64,000 nt of DNA from Dactylorhiza incarnata (GCA_033032865.1 JAWHQI010000185.1:3100001-3164000); one strand, 5' to 3'; shown: positions 23,056 through 36,146, counted from the stretch's first letter. The notes: generated from the letters alone by a model not told the origin. Translations and numbers: made by a program.

Positions 23056-25086
23056 CTATTTTTCCTGACCCAGATTACCTTGGGTATTTTTGTATTTACA
23101 CAAAGATCTGAAATAAAAGACATTTCAGGTTGGTCCTTGTAACCTTTTGGATGATATCTCCTTGGAGGTATTACCCATTCAGTGAAAGGATTGATAGAAT
23201 GTTATGAATGAAAATTGTTCAGATTTGCTGTATAGTTTCTGTTCGATGAACTGGGCTGAGTTCGTCGAGCCCCATTCATATAATGACTATATAGAAAATC
23301 TGTCTTCAGAGTTTGTCGAGCTGCGTTCGACAAAGTGGATGCATTTCGTCGAGCTCCGTTCGACAAATTCTGCAGAATTCTGCTATTCTCGACAGTCTTA
23401 CTTGAAATGTTTTTATTTACTCCTACAACCTCTTTGCTCTTAGCAGAGATGAATTTTATAGGTGTAGAGTGTATGTTCTTCTTAATCAGATATGACTCAC
23501 TTGATGAAGCACCCAAGCCTAGTTTGTTATTAAGTCTAGCATTTACTGTGCTTGTTATGTCCATTAGTTTGATGCTTCTCGCATTTAGGGATTCTTCAAA
23601 CTTTTTGGCTTCAGACAACTTGCTCTCAATGAGAACAACATGTTCCCTGGAGGCAACCAAATCTTTCTTAAGATTTACATTTTCTTCACTTATATTTTTC
23701 ATTTCAGCTAGCTTACTTCTGAGTGAGATTATTTTTTTTCTCAGATTTGAGTAAGTCTAAGCAAAGAACCTTGAATTCAGCTTTGAATTCAATTGAAGTA
23801 AAATCAAAGTTAAATATTACCTGATCAGCATCAATTTTTGCTTCTGATTCTGATTCTTCTTCATCAGAATTGTTGGCTGAGGCATTGATTGCCATCATGC
23901 AGAAGCTCTTCTCTTCTTCATTATCTTCATCATCACTGGATGAAGAAGCATCTACTGACTCACTGCTTGAGTCATAAATTGCCATCAGACATTGGTCTTT
24001 TTCTTTTGTTTCTTCTTCATCATCTGAAGAACTGGATGACTGTTCTGATTCAGTTTCACTCCAAGTTTCTGCTACAAATCCTCTTCCCTTCTTTTTGTGC
24101 TTGTGGGAGGAAGACTTGCTAGAGTGTCTTCTTTCTTCTTTTTCTTTTCTCTTCTCGTTCTTCTGATTTTCTGGACAATCTGGCAGAATATGTCCAGGTT
24201 TCCTGCAACCATAACAAATGATTTCTTTAGAATTTGATTTGTCATACCTTGGCTTTTCATGGCTCCTGGATGACTTTTTCCTGAAGTCTTTTCTTGCCAT
24301 CTTGTAGAATCTTTGGGCAAGTAGGCTCATGAACTCCTCATCCCTTGGAGATTTTTCTTCTTCATCAGCTGCTTTGAAAGCAATATTCTTTTCTCTCTTT
24401 ATTGTTGGAGATGAATTTGATGATTCAGCTTCCCTGGATTTGATGAGCTGCTCATAGGATTTGAGCTTGCCCAACAAAGTTTCAGTGGTAATCTCATTGA
24501 GGCTTCTGGCTTCCTTGATTGGACAAATTCTATAATCCCATGTGCTGGGGAAGCACATTAAGATCTTGTCATTGACCTCAGTGATAGAGATCACTTTTTC
24601 CAAGGTCTTCAGCTCATTTATTATGAGGCTGAGCCTATTGTGCATATCAGCTACTGTTTCATTTTCTCCTATCTTGAAATTCTCATACTGAGAAATAAGA
24701 TGTTATCTCCTGTCTTTCCTTTCATTAGCAGATCCCTCAACCATGTTGTTGAGAGAAATCCATATTTCTCTTGCTGAGGTGCATTCCACCACTCTTTGAA
24801 AAATGTCATCAGACATTGTTTGAGCCAAAATATTCATTGCTTTTGCATCAGCAATCCTTTGCTTTTTCTTGGTTTCAGTCCATTCAGGAGGTGGAACAGC
24901 ACTGTTGTTAGTAGTGGTTCCAGTACTTGCTGCTGATGTAGGTGTTGGAGGCCCTGTCAAAATTACATTAAAAAATTCTTCATCAATTGAGTTCATATAA
25001 AACCTAATCCTTGCTTTGCACAGTGCAAACTTACTGAGATTGCACATAGGAGGTCTAGTGCTAGAATACTCTTTGTTTTGTGCCAT
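23056..25086 (-). pseudogene. gag: Copia element C gag (two breaks)
   Basis: ATG at 25086. The first 127 codons are open to a TAA near 24703, where B has a Ser codon. A second frame runs 24645-23713 with the UBN2-type domain, the CCHC knuckle CYGCRKPGHILPDC and the acidic Ser-rich segment. It shifts in an A-run near 23733. The third part (23702-23202) carries the coiled coil and the repeat-encoded tail with ARR-type residues. A conserved TAG at 23056-23058 closes gag. Confidence 0.88.
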
Positions 25087-25184
25087 GAGTTTTTAACAGA
25101 AAATAAAATAAAAACTCTAAAAGAATTTAAGATCTAATTGATCTTTGTGATCCAGGTGTTAGCCTGTAAATAAGATCAACAACC

Positions 25185-25195
25185 CTCTGATACCA
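25185..25195 (-). other. Primer-binding site of copia C
   Basis: TGGTATCAGAG on the minus strand, two bases from the LTR edge at 25198. Confidence 0.9.
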
Positions 25196-25197
25196 AT

Positions 25198-27010
25198 TGA
25201 AAGTGGAGGTTAGAACTTAAATTAACTCTAGAGGGGGGGGGGTGAATAGAGTTTAAAACTTTTCCCTTAGTTTTATAGCGGAATTGAAAATCCTGATATA
25301 AGTATATGTGTATAGAGTGAGTGATAAATAAAAACTGAAATAAAATGAATAAAGAAAATAGCACACAGCACAACACAGAAAAGAAATCAAACACAGAGGA
25401 CACAAGGAGCTATAGTAGTTCCCCACTAAACTTGGGTACGTCTACTCTTCTACCACCCTTAGTAGGAATCCACTAGGATTTTTGATCAGGTGCCCTCACA
25501 CCAATGAGCTTTTGATAAGGTGCCCAAAAACCAACTAGATTTTTTGATCAGGTGTCTTGCCACCAATGGGGTAAACTTTTGAAGGGAGTTTTAACCCTAT
25601 ATAGAATGAGATGGAGAGGGGTTTAGATGTTCTTCTCTGTCAAGATGTATAGAGAAGACTCTAGTGGATGTTGATGTAGAAAAGAACTCCTCTGTCTGAT
25701 ATGAGATGTTTGACAGTTAATTTTGCTGGAGCTTTTCTTTTTGAAGAAATGATCTTCCTGTAGCAGATAAATCTGGAAGAAAGAGTTCTTCAAATTTTTG
25801 TTGCTGTTTTGAACGATCAATGCTTGCAGCTAATGACTGAGAGAATAATGTTGATGTTGTTCTCAGTTGAATGAAGTTGCTGCTGTTGAGGAAGAAGAAG
25901 ATGATTTGTATTCCTGTTCTTCTTTTTCTTCTCTTCCTGAAGCTTTCTCCTTTCTAGATTCTTATTTTGCAGCAGGAAATTTGAGAGATAGTGTTGAAGA
26001 TGTTCTCAGAAAAATGTGTGCTGCTGTAGGAGGAAGAAGATGAAGTTATGTTCTCTGAAAAAATGCTGAGCAGGAAGAAGATGAAGATCTATGTGTTTTT
26101 GTTCTTTTATTCTTCCTGTATATTTCTCTCTTTCTTTTTCTGTACTAAAGATCTGATGTGAAAGCTGTGAATTAATCTGCTATATTTTCTTTCCTTTTCT
26201 TTTGAAAATCTCTGACTGCCATTAATTGCAGATCCCTTTAATTAAGGAATATAATACGCTGAAGAGTTATTTTGAAAACATAAAACTGCTGCGTCGTTTA
26301 ATTCTTTCCTTTTCCATGAATATGTCCTTTTCCGAGGAAATGTCAACGGCTATAACTTGAATAAATAATGGAAATATATTTTCCTTATTTGATCTGATGG
26401 AAAGAATCATTGTTGTCGTCGATCTGAGTTCAGAGAATGAATAAATATAATATTCTGAAATAAATCTGAACTTAAATTAATAATTCTTCGATCTGAATAA
26501 AATTCGTCGAACGCAGATTCGTCGACCTCAAGATTTTCGTCGAACACAAAATTTACTTCGTCGACCTCAATTGAATCTTGCTGGAATAATTAATTTTGTT
26601 GATCTGTGAGAACTTTCGTCGAACTGAAGGTACTCGTCGAACTCAGATTCGTCGACCGAAAGTATTCGTCGACCGCTGAGGCTGGATAAAATCGTCGACC
26701 GCTGAGCTTGAACAAAATCGTTGACCGCTGAATATAATTAGTCGAGCGTCGTTCGTTGAACGTAGAGAACATGTTGTTCGCTGAGCGCAGAACACAAGCC
26801 GTTCATCGAATGCAGAGAGCTTGCCGTTCGTCGAACGCAGATAGCCGTTCGTCGAACGCAGTGTGGAGTTCGTTGAACGCAGAATCTGAATGAATTCTCT
26901 AGTTCTAACAGCCAAAACCCTTGACCCATAAACTATACATTGGGGTCAACTTTATCCTTAGTCAACATATAGTGATCCTAGCCCAAATCAGAAATAGGGT
27001 TGTTCCAACA
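25198..27010 (-). repeat. Copia C 5' LTR (1813 bp)
   Basis: TGAAAGTGG to TTGTTCCAACA, highly similar to 16993-18855. It is followed at 27011 by the Ty3-type gag-protease sequence of E. The expected duplication GAGTT (27011-27015) cannot be checked because the other end of the array is off the window. The dyad cluster is at 26490-26885. Confidence 0.92.
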
Positions 27011-28731
27011 GAGTTATTTTCCATGGGGCCCAAAACTTGGAAGTTCGTGATAACCGAAGTTCCATCTATGATTACCTCGACATCTTTAACTTCTCCTTCC
27101 ATCTCCACCACCATTCCATTAGCCAGGATAAGTGACTTCCGATCATCGTTATTGATTTTCAAGTTCATATTTTCAACGTCTTGCAATGCAAGCATGTTGC
27201 GCAATGATCCGGTGTTGCACGGAGCGGTGGTTTCAATGCTATTAATTTGACATTTCACAATCAACTCGCCCTCATGGCATCCATCCGTCTCGGTAATGCT
27301 TTTTCCTTGCTCACCGGGATTCTTCTCCATTGTGCTAGGAATAGCATCTTGAGTACGCTCAGAAAGCACTTAAGCCAATTGACCCAGTTGCATTTCCAAG
27401 TTCCTCATCGAGGCCGTTTGATTGGCCATATTTGCTTGGGACACATCCACAAATTTCTCCATCATCTCTTCTAACGCACTATGCGCTGCACCGGAGCGCC
27501 TTGATTATATACGGGCTGAGGCGGCCTTTGTTGGCTTCCGGACGCTTGAGCATTAAATTGATGTTGGCCCGGGTTCCAACGTTGGCCCCACAGTGTTCTG
27601 ATTCCAAGAGAAATTTGGGTGATTTCTCACACCCGGATTATACATATTCGAAAATGGTGCAGTGCGATTTTGATTTTGAACAAAATTAACACTTTCTTCT
27701 ATATTGAGATTAGAGAATTCAGATGAGATTTCACCTGAGGGGCATTCATAAGTATGATGACCAGAGTTTTTGCATCCTTGACAAGATATAGCCATCACTA
27801 GAGCCAGAGAAGAGGCAGGCTTCTTAAACAACGTGATGTTCTCATATGGTGCTGGAGCTGGACCAGAGGTGCTAACTTCTAATAGTCCTCTTGCGTTTCG
27901 CGGGGTGTTTAGCCCTGCAGTCCAACAAGAACTATGAGTTGCGGTATCCTGCAAAATTCATAAAGCTTCATCAGGAGTATGATTTAAAAGGGTTCCTCCG
28001 GCGGCAGCATCAATCACGGCCATGTAATTTGGTTCTATTGCGAAGTTGAAATACTCCACCAGGTTCCACGGTTGCAGCTCATGGCGAGGGCACTTCCGGA
28101 GGAGTTCCATACATCTCTCCCAAGCTTCCGCGAGGGTCTCCTGAGCATGCTATTGGAAGGTAGCAATCTCCCTCCTTATGTTCACCCTTTTTTCCACGGG
28201 TTGGAACTTTGCTAAGAATTTGGAGGAGAGAAGATCCCATGTGGTTGTTGTGCCCGGCGGGATCTTATGGAGCCACACTTTGGCTTTATCATGAAGGGAG
28301 AATGGAAATAATCTTAATTTTACCGTGTCATCCGCTATACTGGCATACCGTAACGTTCCGCAGATTTATGAGAACTCTGCCAAGTGAAGATGGGGATCTT
28401 CACTTGCCATCCCAGAGAACTGGGCATTGTTGCGGATGATGTTCAGGATCCCCAGATTGATCTCGAACTGGTTGTTCAAGATGGCTATTCCAAAACTAGG
28501 GTACACACTCCCCACCGTGGGAGTGGTATAATCTCGCATTGTTCTGGGCCACGCCCGGGCCACCTCGTTCTCATCAGCCACATGACCAGCAGCGGGTGCG
28601 TTCTCACCCCCAGGGTTAATTTCATTTCTGTTTGTATTGAGATCCATGGCAGCAGCGTCATGGCAATGCGTGCGCAGCGTTCTCTCAATATCATGGTCGT
28701 ACTCTACTAACTCTTCAGGTCCTTCCTCCAT
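27011..28731 (-). pseudogene. gag: Athila-like element E gag and protease fragment (degenerate)
   Basis: Fragments in several frames. The N-terminus runs from Met at 28731 (MEEGPEELVEYDHDIERT) to about 28366. A gag core with a SLHDKAKVWLHKIPPG-like stretch at 28200-28300 is in another frame. A CCHC knuckle CQGCKNSGHHTYEC lies near 27760, and the plant Athila motif NPGVRNHPNFSWNQN near 27610. A protease-like segment at 27369-27011 has CNTGS where Asp-Thr/Ser-Gly is expected. Many stops separate the pieces, so this is an old copy. Pol is not present here, because copia array B-C is inserted in the protease region. Confidence 0.85.
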
Positions 28732-28821
28732 AAACTTCCACACAACAAAAATCAAAAATCAAAAACAACAAAGAACCTTTATAGAAGCTTCCTGGAAGAA
28801 AATCTCATACAACACTCGCAG

Positions 28822-28839
28822 TCCCCAGCGAAGGCGCCA
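28822..28839 (-). other. Primer-binding site of element E
   Basis: The minus strand reads TGGCGCCTTCGCTGGGGA, two mismatches from the tRNA-Asp-type site in K, and lies six bases from the LTR edge. Confidence 0.8.
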
Positions 28840-29777
28840 AAAACTTGATGCGATGATGGCAAGTGCACCAGTCGTACAAGTAATAAATGATGGGAGGGAC
28901 TCCCCGAATATCATTCTCAGAGGATTGCAAGTTGGGTTGTATGATTTCTCGTTAGGAAATTAATTATAATGATTCCTATGCACTTAATTAAAAAGAGGGT
29001 TTGATCTTGGTTTTCCTAATTTATCAGCAGTGAAAGAAAATGTGGGCCTAAAGCACCGCTTCGCTTGGCGGGATGGAATGCAGACCGCAATGTCGTGCTT
29101 CGGTAAGCGGATAGACAAGAAGGCTAGCGGAGTGAGGGTCATAGGCACCTCGTCACGGGTCACACATTTAGCAATTCCTAGTGTGGTGCACAACGGAGCG
29201 GTGGAATGGATGGTGGAATGGGGCGCTCCTCAACTTGCATAAACCACAATAAATCTCATCTAAATGAAATTACATTAACTTAAATAAGAGGATTACGAAC
29301 ATCATCCATACAACATACATCCATAAGGAAGAACTAAAACAACACACAAGGGGGAAGAGTAAGCCCAAGCTCGAAGACTTTGCTGAAGATTCTCGGCCGG
29401 AATCGTAGGGTTGTCAAGCCTCTTCCGTGCTCGGTCTTCAGTTGCGTCCGGGGTCCGAAGGAGCTGTCACCTTCCTCTACTTTACTCATCTTCTTCGTGG
29501 TCTAGCTCAAGCTAACTCTTGATGGACACCATGAATGCAGTGGAAATCTTCCGTTAATGGTGCTCTTGAGGTCGTGGATGGTGGAGGAGGCCGAGGAGGA
29601 AGCTTTGGCGAAAGTTTTGCAAGGAAGCGGTTGCCGGAGCTTCTCCTAGGTAAAGCGGTGGTGGAGCGGCGAAATGGGCAGAATGGAGAAGAAAAAGGCG
29701 GGCTCTGAAGTGATTTTCCCGGGTCTCTTTTCACTCTGTCGATTTCCTGCTTTAAATACGAAAATGCAGAAATTAAG

Positions 29778-30080
29778 TCACGCACGGTCGAACGCACGAC
29801 CGTGCGTTGCCCGTGCATTATTTAATGAAAAGATGCTTCCTTGAGGAAGAAGCAGCAGCGCCCGTGCATTTTACTCGCGCTTGGTCGAAGCCTCCCGTGC
29901 GTAAAAAAGCACGACCAAATCCATATTGGCTAAAAACCAGGAAAAATAGGCGATCATGCGTTTCCTTTGCGCACGGACAACTGTCCGTGCGTAAAAACGC
30001 ACGATCAAAGACAGGACATCATTTTGCCAGCCGAATATCATGCGCGGTAGGAGCGATCGTGCATCAAGAAAAACGCACGA
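29778..30080. repeat. CpG-rich dyads in the E LTR
   Basis: A perfect 10-bp inverted repeat CGCACGGTCG-6 nt-CGACCGTGCG lies at 29781-29806, and a 9-bp repeat CGCACGGAC-4 nt-GTCCGTGCG at 29970-29991. Further partial copies run to about 30080 (for example AACGCACGATCGTGCG near 30070). Confidence 0.88.
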
Positions 30081-30255
30081 TCGTGCGATTCATGCAGAAA
30101 TGTAAGTTGGGCAAAATTAGGATGAACCATCCACCTGCATAGACATTAATACAGCTGGGAAGACACCTCCAGCAACATTCAAACACAGAAAAAGGGTCGG
30201 GGAGCGCCATGTGCTTACCCCCAACAACATGGAGCACAAACGCACACCAAAACGG

Positions 30256-30510
30256 GCCAAAATAGTGCACATAACACGGAAGTGATGATTATAAGAGAAA
30301 TACAAGCAATAATAGCTCGAAAAAGACGTGCACAAGAGTGAAAACTAGCTCGGATGAGTCCATAAAAGCGTATATAGTGCAACGATGCCAAAATAGTGCA
30401 CATAATGCGGAAGTGATTATAAGAGAAATACAAGCAATAATAGCTCGAAAAAGAGGTGCACAAGAGTGAAAACTAGCCCGGATGAGTCCATAATAGCGTA
30501 TATAAATGGG
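30256..30510 (-). repeat. Tandem duplication of about 130 bp at the U3 edge of the E LTR
   Basis: Both units start GCCAAAATAGTGCACATAA and include the GATGAGTCC block found at the ends of all Athila-like LTRs here. Only the outer unit ends in the true terminus CTCATCA. Confidence 0.9.
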
Positions 30511-30518
30511 ACTCATCA

Positions 30519-31450
30519 GCCACCCACCTAAAGGAGGAGCTCCGGCCACCATTTCCTTACAAATATAAAGCTCGAGCATCCTCTCGGCCGCCTCCATAAT
30601 CCAAGTGCTTCAAGGAGAGGATTCCACCCTCATCTTCATCGCCAAGCAAAGAATTCTTCGCATCGGACGTGACCGGATTGTAGTTTACCGGAGAAGATGG
30701 GCCCATTGGGAGGAAGTGACAACTCTCCTCTACCCTGGACGATAGTTGGGACCGAGCTAGGAGGTGGATTGACAACCCAACGATTCCTACTGAGAATCTA
30801 CAACAAGCCTCCGGATTCGGTCGTATATCTTGCCTTTTTCCCTAACTTGTGTGGATGTTTATGAATATAATCTTCATTTCATTGATGATGTGCACTATAA
30901 ACTTGTGTGATAATTCATATTTCATCATATTATGAAATTATCTTGTTTATATGTGTATTTGAGGTGTGCCACCAAATCCACTCCACCCTCCACTTCATTT
31001 CGCTAGCCTACTCGCCCATTCCGTGTGACTACTCTTCCATCCGCCAAGCTAAGCGGTGCAAACACCTCGTATAATCCACCTCGACTCCACCGGTGCGAAC
31101 CACTCCATATGCTTGCCTTCTGTAGCATCTGCCTAGCAAAGCAGTGCATAGCGGCCTGCATAGCTTCCATCTGCCCAGCGAAGTAGTGCATAGCATCCTG
31201 CATAGTTGTAGTTTAGTTCTTTTCTTTTATTTTCCACAATCCAAATCACCCCTTTTCCGCAATCCATCCGACCTAAAGGACTTCAATCTCAAGTTCTTCC
31301 TCCATAGATAACTCCACCTTACTGTGTTCCTTCGAGATTCGATGCTAGGGAATTACTCGCCAATTTTATATTACTTGAACGATCGGTACACTGCCGTTTC
31401 GTGCCGCAGTCTCGCTCTCGCCTATAGCGGTGTGCTAGATTTGCGCATCA
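30519..31450 (+). repeat. LTR F, 3' part of a plus-strand Athila-like LTR
   Basis: Reverse-complement homologue of 48160-49110 in the H LTR, ending TTGCGCATCA at 31450. No primer site follows, so this is the 3' LTR of a plus-strand element whose body is to the left, beyond E and the window. E is inserted within it. It ends in copia element I. Confidence 0.85.
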
Positions 31451-32847
31451 ACAAGTCCTCATATACCCTCCTGTATTTCCTTTCCACATATCTGAAATTT
31501 GTAGAGGTGGCTTTTTCTGAGTTCTTCTGTATTCTTCCATGGCCTTTGAACAGTTTTCTAGGTCCATTTCAGTATTAGGATGAACATCCTTGAGTGTGAA
31601 ACCAAGACCAAAGACTTTGGCTATCATCAGATTTATGACTTCTAGATTTAGATCATATGATTCAGGTCCTTTGTCAGGATTTGATTCAGCAGCCATTGCT
31701 TGTGATTCATCAACAGTTGCTTGTTCCTTCCCAGAAGTTGAGGCTTTTATAAACATGATCTTCTTTTTCTCTATCTCCTCTTCTGATGACTTTTCTCTTT
31801 TCTTTCCTTTCTGGGAAAGTTGTACTGCATCCTTTGGATTGCACCCAACACCTCCCCTGTGGAGTTGCCCTACTCCTTCTAACATTATGGCTTGGGGATT
31901 CTTTGTAGTATACATTGTATGATCAAAAGAGCATATTTGATTGGAATTGCTTTGGCCAATTCCTCTTTCTCAGCAACCTCTTTTCCCCTTTTTAGAATAT
32001 CAATTAACCACCTTTTCTTATCTTCAATTTCTTTCTGAGCTGCTTCATACTCATATATTTCTCTATAACCAATGTCCTCTAGAGCTTCATAAAGCTTTGG
32101 ATCATTGTGTGTTTTCATTGTGTTCTCAGGAAATTCAATCCTTTCATATTTTTTGTAATAGGATTTGTCTTTCTTATACTCCTTCCTCTGTTCTTTGGTG
32201 AAACCTGAGAAGAAGGTGGAAGTTGAACTGGAGGTATTGGTTGAGCTGGTGCTGGATCAGGTGAAACAAGATCTTGACCAGCCATCTTGACTGGAGAGAG
32301 TGTTGTGGATGAATCTTCAGAGGACACTCTGAAAGAAAGAGGATCAGGGATAGATGGTGCAATGTCTTCATGGAATTCTTGTAGAAACTTGAGGTAGGCC
32401 TTATCATCTAAAATTAGAGGGATCTCCCCCTGAGTTGATAACTCCCCTGATCAAAGGGCAGGATTCTTGGAGGTGATGACTCCCCCTGAATGGTTGCATC
32501 TGGAGGCTGTAACTTAGATGAAATAGCTAGTTCTCCTTCAGAGCTGAAGGAGAGAGGGTTGTTGTTGTGTAGATAGAGTCTTGAGGAGGTTGCTGCCTAC
32601 TGCTAGAATTCTCCCCCTGCTTTATATCATTCATGAAAGATATAAAGACATCGGCAGGTACAACCGACGATATGATCTCTGCGTCAAGAGCCTTGATGTC
32701 AGAGTTAAGATCCGTCAATCTTTTGTAATGGGCGCAGAGCTTGCGATAGCAACCCTTTGAGAAATCTAGATAGAGGGAGCTGAACTGTGAGAGAAGAGTT
32801 TCTTTGGCTTGATCAACTGCGTTAGCAACATCTTGGAGAGATGTCAT
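31451..32847 (-). pseudogene. Copia element I extra frame downstream of pol (unknown function)
   Basis: Starts at ATG 32847 (MTSLQDVANAVDQAKETLL). The first 107 codons, to 32527, are open and heptad-like, suggesting a coiled coil. After a frame break, fragments continue through a Pro/Ser-rich part (around 32115-32330), a Glu/Lys-rich helical part (31885-32118) and a C-terminal part (31448-31915) that is cut by LTR F at 31450. The total exceeds about 460 codons. SIRE-type copia elements can carry an env-like frame after pol, but no signal peptide or transmembrane segment is visible here, so env is not supported. I do not recognise the family. Confidence 0.55.
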
Positions 32848-33332
32848 TGCTATGCTGTGAGTACCAGCACACAATGAAGAAAGAGATGAAGAAGGAGAAG
32901 ATGGAGACAGAAAGAGGGAGAAAAATTCGAATAGCGCGCTAGAAGTCGCTTTGAGTAGAGGAATCGTCGCAAATTAGGGTTTATTTAAAGCAACGTCGAA
33001 TTGAGCGGGGTTCAGCATGCCAAAACATTTCAATGTGTGTGATCTGTCAAATCGACAGAGCGTCGAGTTCCAGTCGGCGTGGCTTCTAAATATAATCATC
33101 AATGATGATGTCGACGTGAGCGTCGATAAATATTCGACGTTACGTCAAGTACTATTCGCATGATCCTTCCCAAGATGCTCTTGAAGCTGACATCGAGTTG
33201 AAGTCGATGGTACGTCGATTTGAATTCGACGCATCTCTAATTAAACAGTTATGATTTTCTTTAAGATCCTTGCGGTTTTTCCCAGCAATAATTTTGTATA
33301 GAAAATAGGTCTTTATACATAATAAGGGGAAC
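32848..33332 (-). other. Spacer between pol and the extra frame in element I, with CGTCGA repeats
   Basis: Non-coding. It has repeated GTCGA/TCGACG motifs between about 32930 and 33235, of the same kind as those in the 3' part of the gag region of this element (46350-46570). Confidence 0.7.
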
Positions 33333-36146
33333 CTAAAAAGCTCCATCAAGCATCCCCAGTGCATTGATGAAGAACTTGTGCTTACTTTCATCAAGAGGCT
33401 TAGTGAAGATGTCAGCCCTTTGAGTGTCAGTAGATATGTATTGAAGGTTGATCTTACCCTTCTCTACATTATCTTTGAGAAAGTTGTGCCTTATCTCTAT
33501 GTGCTTAGTTCTGCTGTGGAGAACAAGATTGGAAGTAATTGAAATTGCACTAGAATTTTTACAATAGATTGTGGAATTGGCAAGGGGGAAGTTTTAGTCT
33601 AATAACTAATTTTGCATCCACAAAATTTGTGAACAGTAGCTTCCTGCAGCTATATACTCAGCCTCAGCTGTAGAAGTGGAGAATGTGGTTTGCTTCTTGC
33701 TAAACCATGAGATCAGTCTAGCACCCAGAAACTGACATATTCCTGAGGTGCTTTTTCTATCCAGCCTGCATCCAGCATAGTCTGCATCTGAATATCCAAT
33801 CAATTCAAATCCAGATTCAGCTGGATACCATAAGCCAATCTCAGGAGTACCCTTCAGATATCTGAGAATTCTTTTGACAGAACTCATGTGGGATTCCTTT
33901 GGGTCAACCTGAAATCTTGCACAAATACAGGTAGCAAACATTATATCAGGTCTGCTAGCTGTTAGGTAGAGAAGAGATCCAATGGCTGCTCTGTAAGTCT
34001 TCTGATCAAATGGCTTACCTTGCTAATATCTATCTAAAACAACATTAGTAGCCATGGGGGTTTTCATAACAGATGCATTCTCCATCCCAAACCTTTTAAT
34101 GAGTTCTCTGGTATATTTGGATTTGGATATGAAAATGCCATCTGGATTTTGTCTAACTTGGAGACCAAGGAAATAGGATAATTCCCCCATGCTACTCATC
34201 TCAAATCTTGACTTCATTAGGTAAGCAAACCTTTTGCATAAAGATTGATCTATGAATCCAAATATAATATCATCTACATATATTTGCACAAGTAGTAGCT
34301 GATTCTTATGTGCTCTTGTAAAAAGGTTTTTATCCACCATTCCTCTTTCAAAGTTGTGTTACAGGAGAAAGGTGGATATGGTCTTATACCAAGCTCTTGG
34401 AGCTTGCTTTAGACCATATAATGCTTTATCTAATCTATATACAGAAGAGGGAAAAGTTGGATTGACAAAGCCTGGTGGCTGCTCCACATACACCTCTTCT
34501 TGTAGTTTCCCATTGAGAAATGCACTCTTGACATCCATCTGGTATACCTTCATCTTCATGTGGGCAGCATATGCGAGGAACATTCTGATTGCCTTCAGCC
34601 TTCCTACTGGGGAAAATGTCTGGTTGAAGTCAATGCCTTCCTCTTGCCTGTGCCCTTGGTCCACAAGTCTAGCCTTGTTTCTGATTATGACCCCAGTTGA
34701 GTCCATTTTATTTTTGAACACCCACTAGGTGCAAATCACTGGGTAATTCTTTGGTCTTTCAACCAAAGTCCAGACCTTGTTCCTTTCAAACTGGGTTAGT
34801 TCCTCTTGCATAGCTGATATCCAGTGAGGGTCACTGTCAGCTTCTTCAAACTTCTTTGGTATTACTTGAGTTGGAGGATGATCTTTTTGAGTCATCCTGG
34901 ATCTTGTTGAGTGATCAAGAATCTTCTCTTCTTCCTGAGCTATCACTTGCTCAGTGACAATGGGAACTACAGCCTCATGCATGTACTGGAATAGTGTACG
35001 TGATTGGTAGTCCAGGTGTTGCTGTTTCCTCTTCATCTGCTACAGAATCCTCACCAAAGTCAGTTTCAATATCCTGTTGTCCTATTTGCTGACATATAGA
35101 TGGATGGTTTACTATTCTCATCCTTTCAACTTGATCTGCTAGTTGGTCTTCTTCCAACATAATAGTACTGGTGGAAGTTTCCTTCCCCTTGTAAACCATG
35201 TTAGTTTCATCAAAGACCACATGCATAGACTCCTCAATTTTGAGAGAGCTTTTATTGAAGCACTTATAGGCCTTGCTTGATGAGGAATATCCTATGAATA
35301 TCCCATCATCAGCCTTCTTGTCAAATTTGGCAAGATGCCTTTTCTCATTGTTGAGGATAAAGCAAGTACACCCCAAAATTCTATAATAAGTGACTATAGG
35401 TGCCTTTACATTCAACAACTCATAGGGAGTCTTCAACTTAGTCTTGTGGATGAGACTCCTATTCAGAACAAAATTTGCAGTATTTACTGCCTCAGCCCAG
35501 AAGGACTTTGGCAAGTTAGATTCAGCTACTAATGTCCTTCCTGATTCAATTAGGGTTCTATTTTTCCTTTCAGCCACCCCTTTTTGTTGGGGTGTTCTAG
35601 GAGCTGAAAAGATTTGTCTAATACCTTCATCCTCATAGAATCTACACATTAACTGATTCTCAAACTCAGTGCTATGATCACTTCTGATCGCATCTACCTG
35701 TGTGTTGAGTTCAGATTGAATCTGTCTGATGAATCTTGAGAGGATCTTGAAGGTGTCTTACTTAGCTTTTAGAAAGAACACCCAGCTGAACCTAGAGAAA
35801 TCATCAACAATGACTAAGGTGTAGGACTTTCCTGCTAAGCTTTGAGTGGAGATAGGGCCAAACAGGTCCATGTGCAACAGGAAAAGGATTCTAGGAGAAT
35901 CATTCTTACCAATTGGTTTGAATGAAGCTTTGATCTGCTTACCTAGTTTGTGAGCTCTATAGGGGTGGTCTTTATTGAATTTACCAGTTGGTAAACCCCT
36001 GACTAGGTTGAGTTTGGAGAGTTTAGCTATAGTCTTAAAGTTAAGGTGACTATGTCTCCTATGCCACAACTCACTATTTTCTAACTGGGAGTTAAACAAG
36101 AAGATCTCAGACTTTGTGTACTCAAAGTTTACAACATATACCTTAC
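33333..36146 (-). pseudogene. pol: Copia element I pol, 3' part (integrase to RNase H)
   Basis: Integrase (36099-35758 and 35649-34975), RT (34721-34023, YVDDIIFG near 34270) and RNase H (33941-33606 and on to a TAG at 33333). Frame breaks and stops occur near 35757, 34723, 34355, 34022 and 33600. It is related to B/C/D but clearly diverged. The frame is interrupted at 36146 by element D and resumes at 45770 after the CTTAC duplication. Confidence 0.88.

Larger units (their letters stand above)
12154..27010 (-). mobile_element. Tandem copia array: internal B - LTR - internal C - LTR
   Basis: Two internal regions of the same SIRE-like copia family lie in the same orientation with a single LTR between them. 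The outer left part is cut by element G. This arrangement is the expected product of unequal recombination between LTRs of two copies, and not of independent insertion. The array sits inside Athila-like element E. Confidence 0.85.
28846..30518 (-). repeat. Element E 5' LTR (1673 bp)
   Basis: Begins TGATGCGATG and ends GACTCATCA. The promoter zone has TATTTAAA (minus) at 29751-29758, with CpG-rich dyads starting 23 bp further at 29781. The U3 edge carries a tandem duplication of about 130 bp (30256-30386 and 30387-30510). F sequence follows at 30519. Confidence 0.9.
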
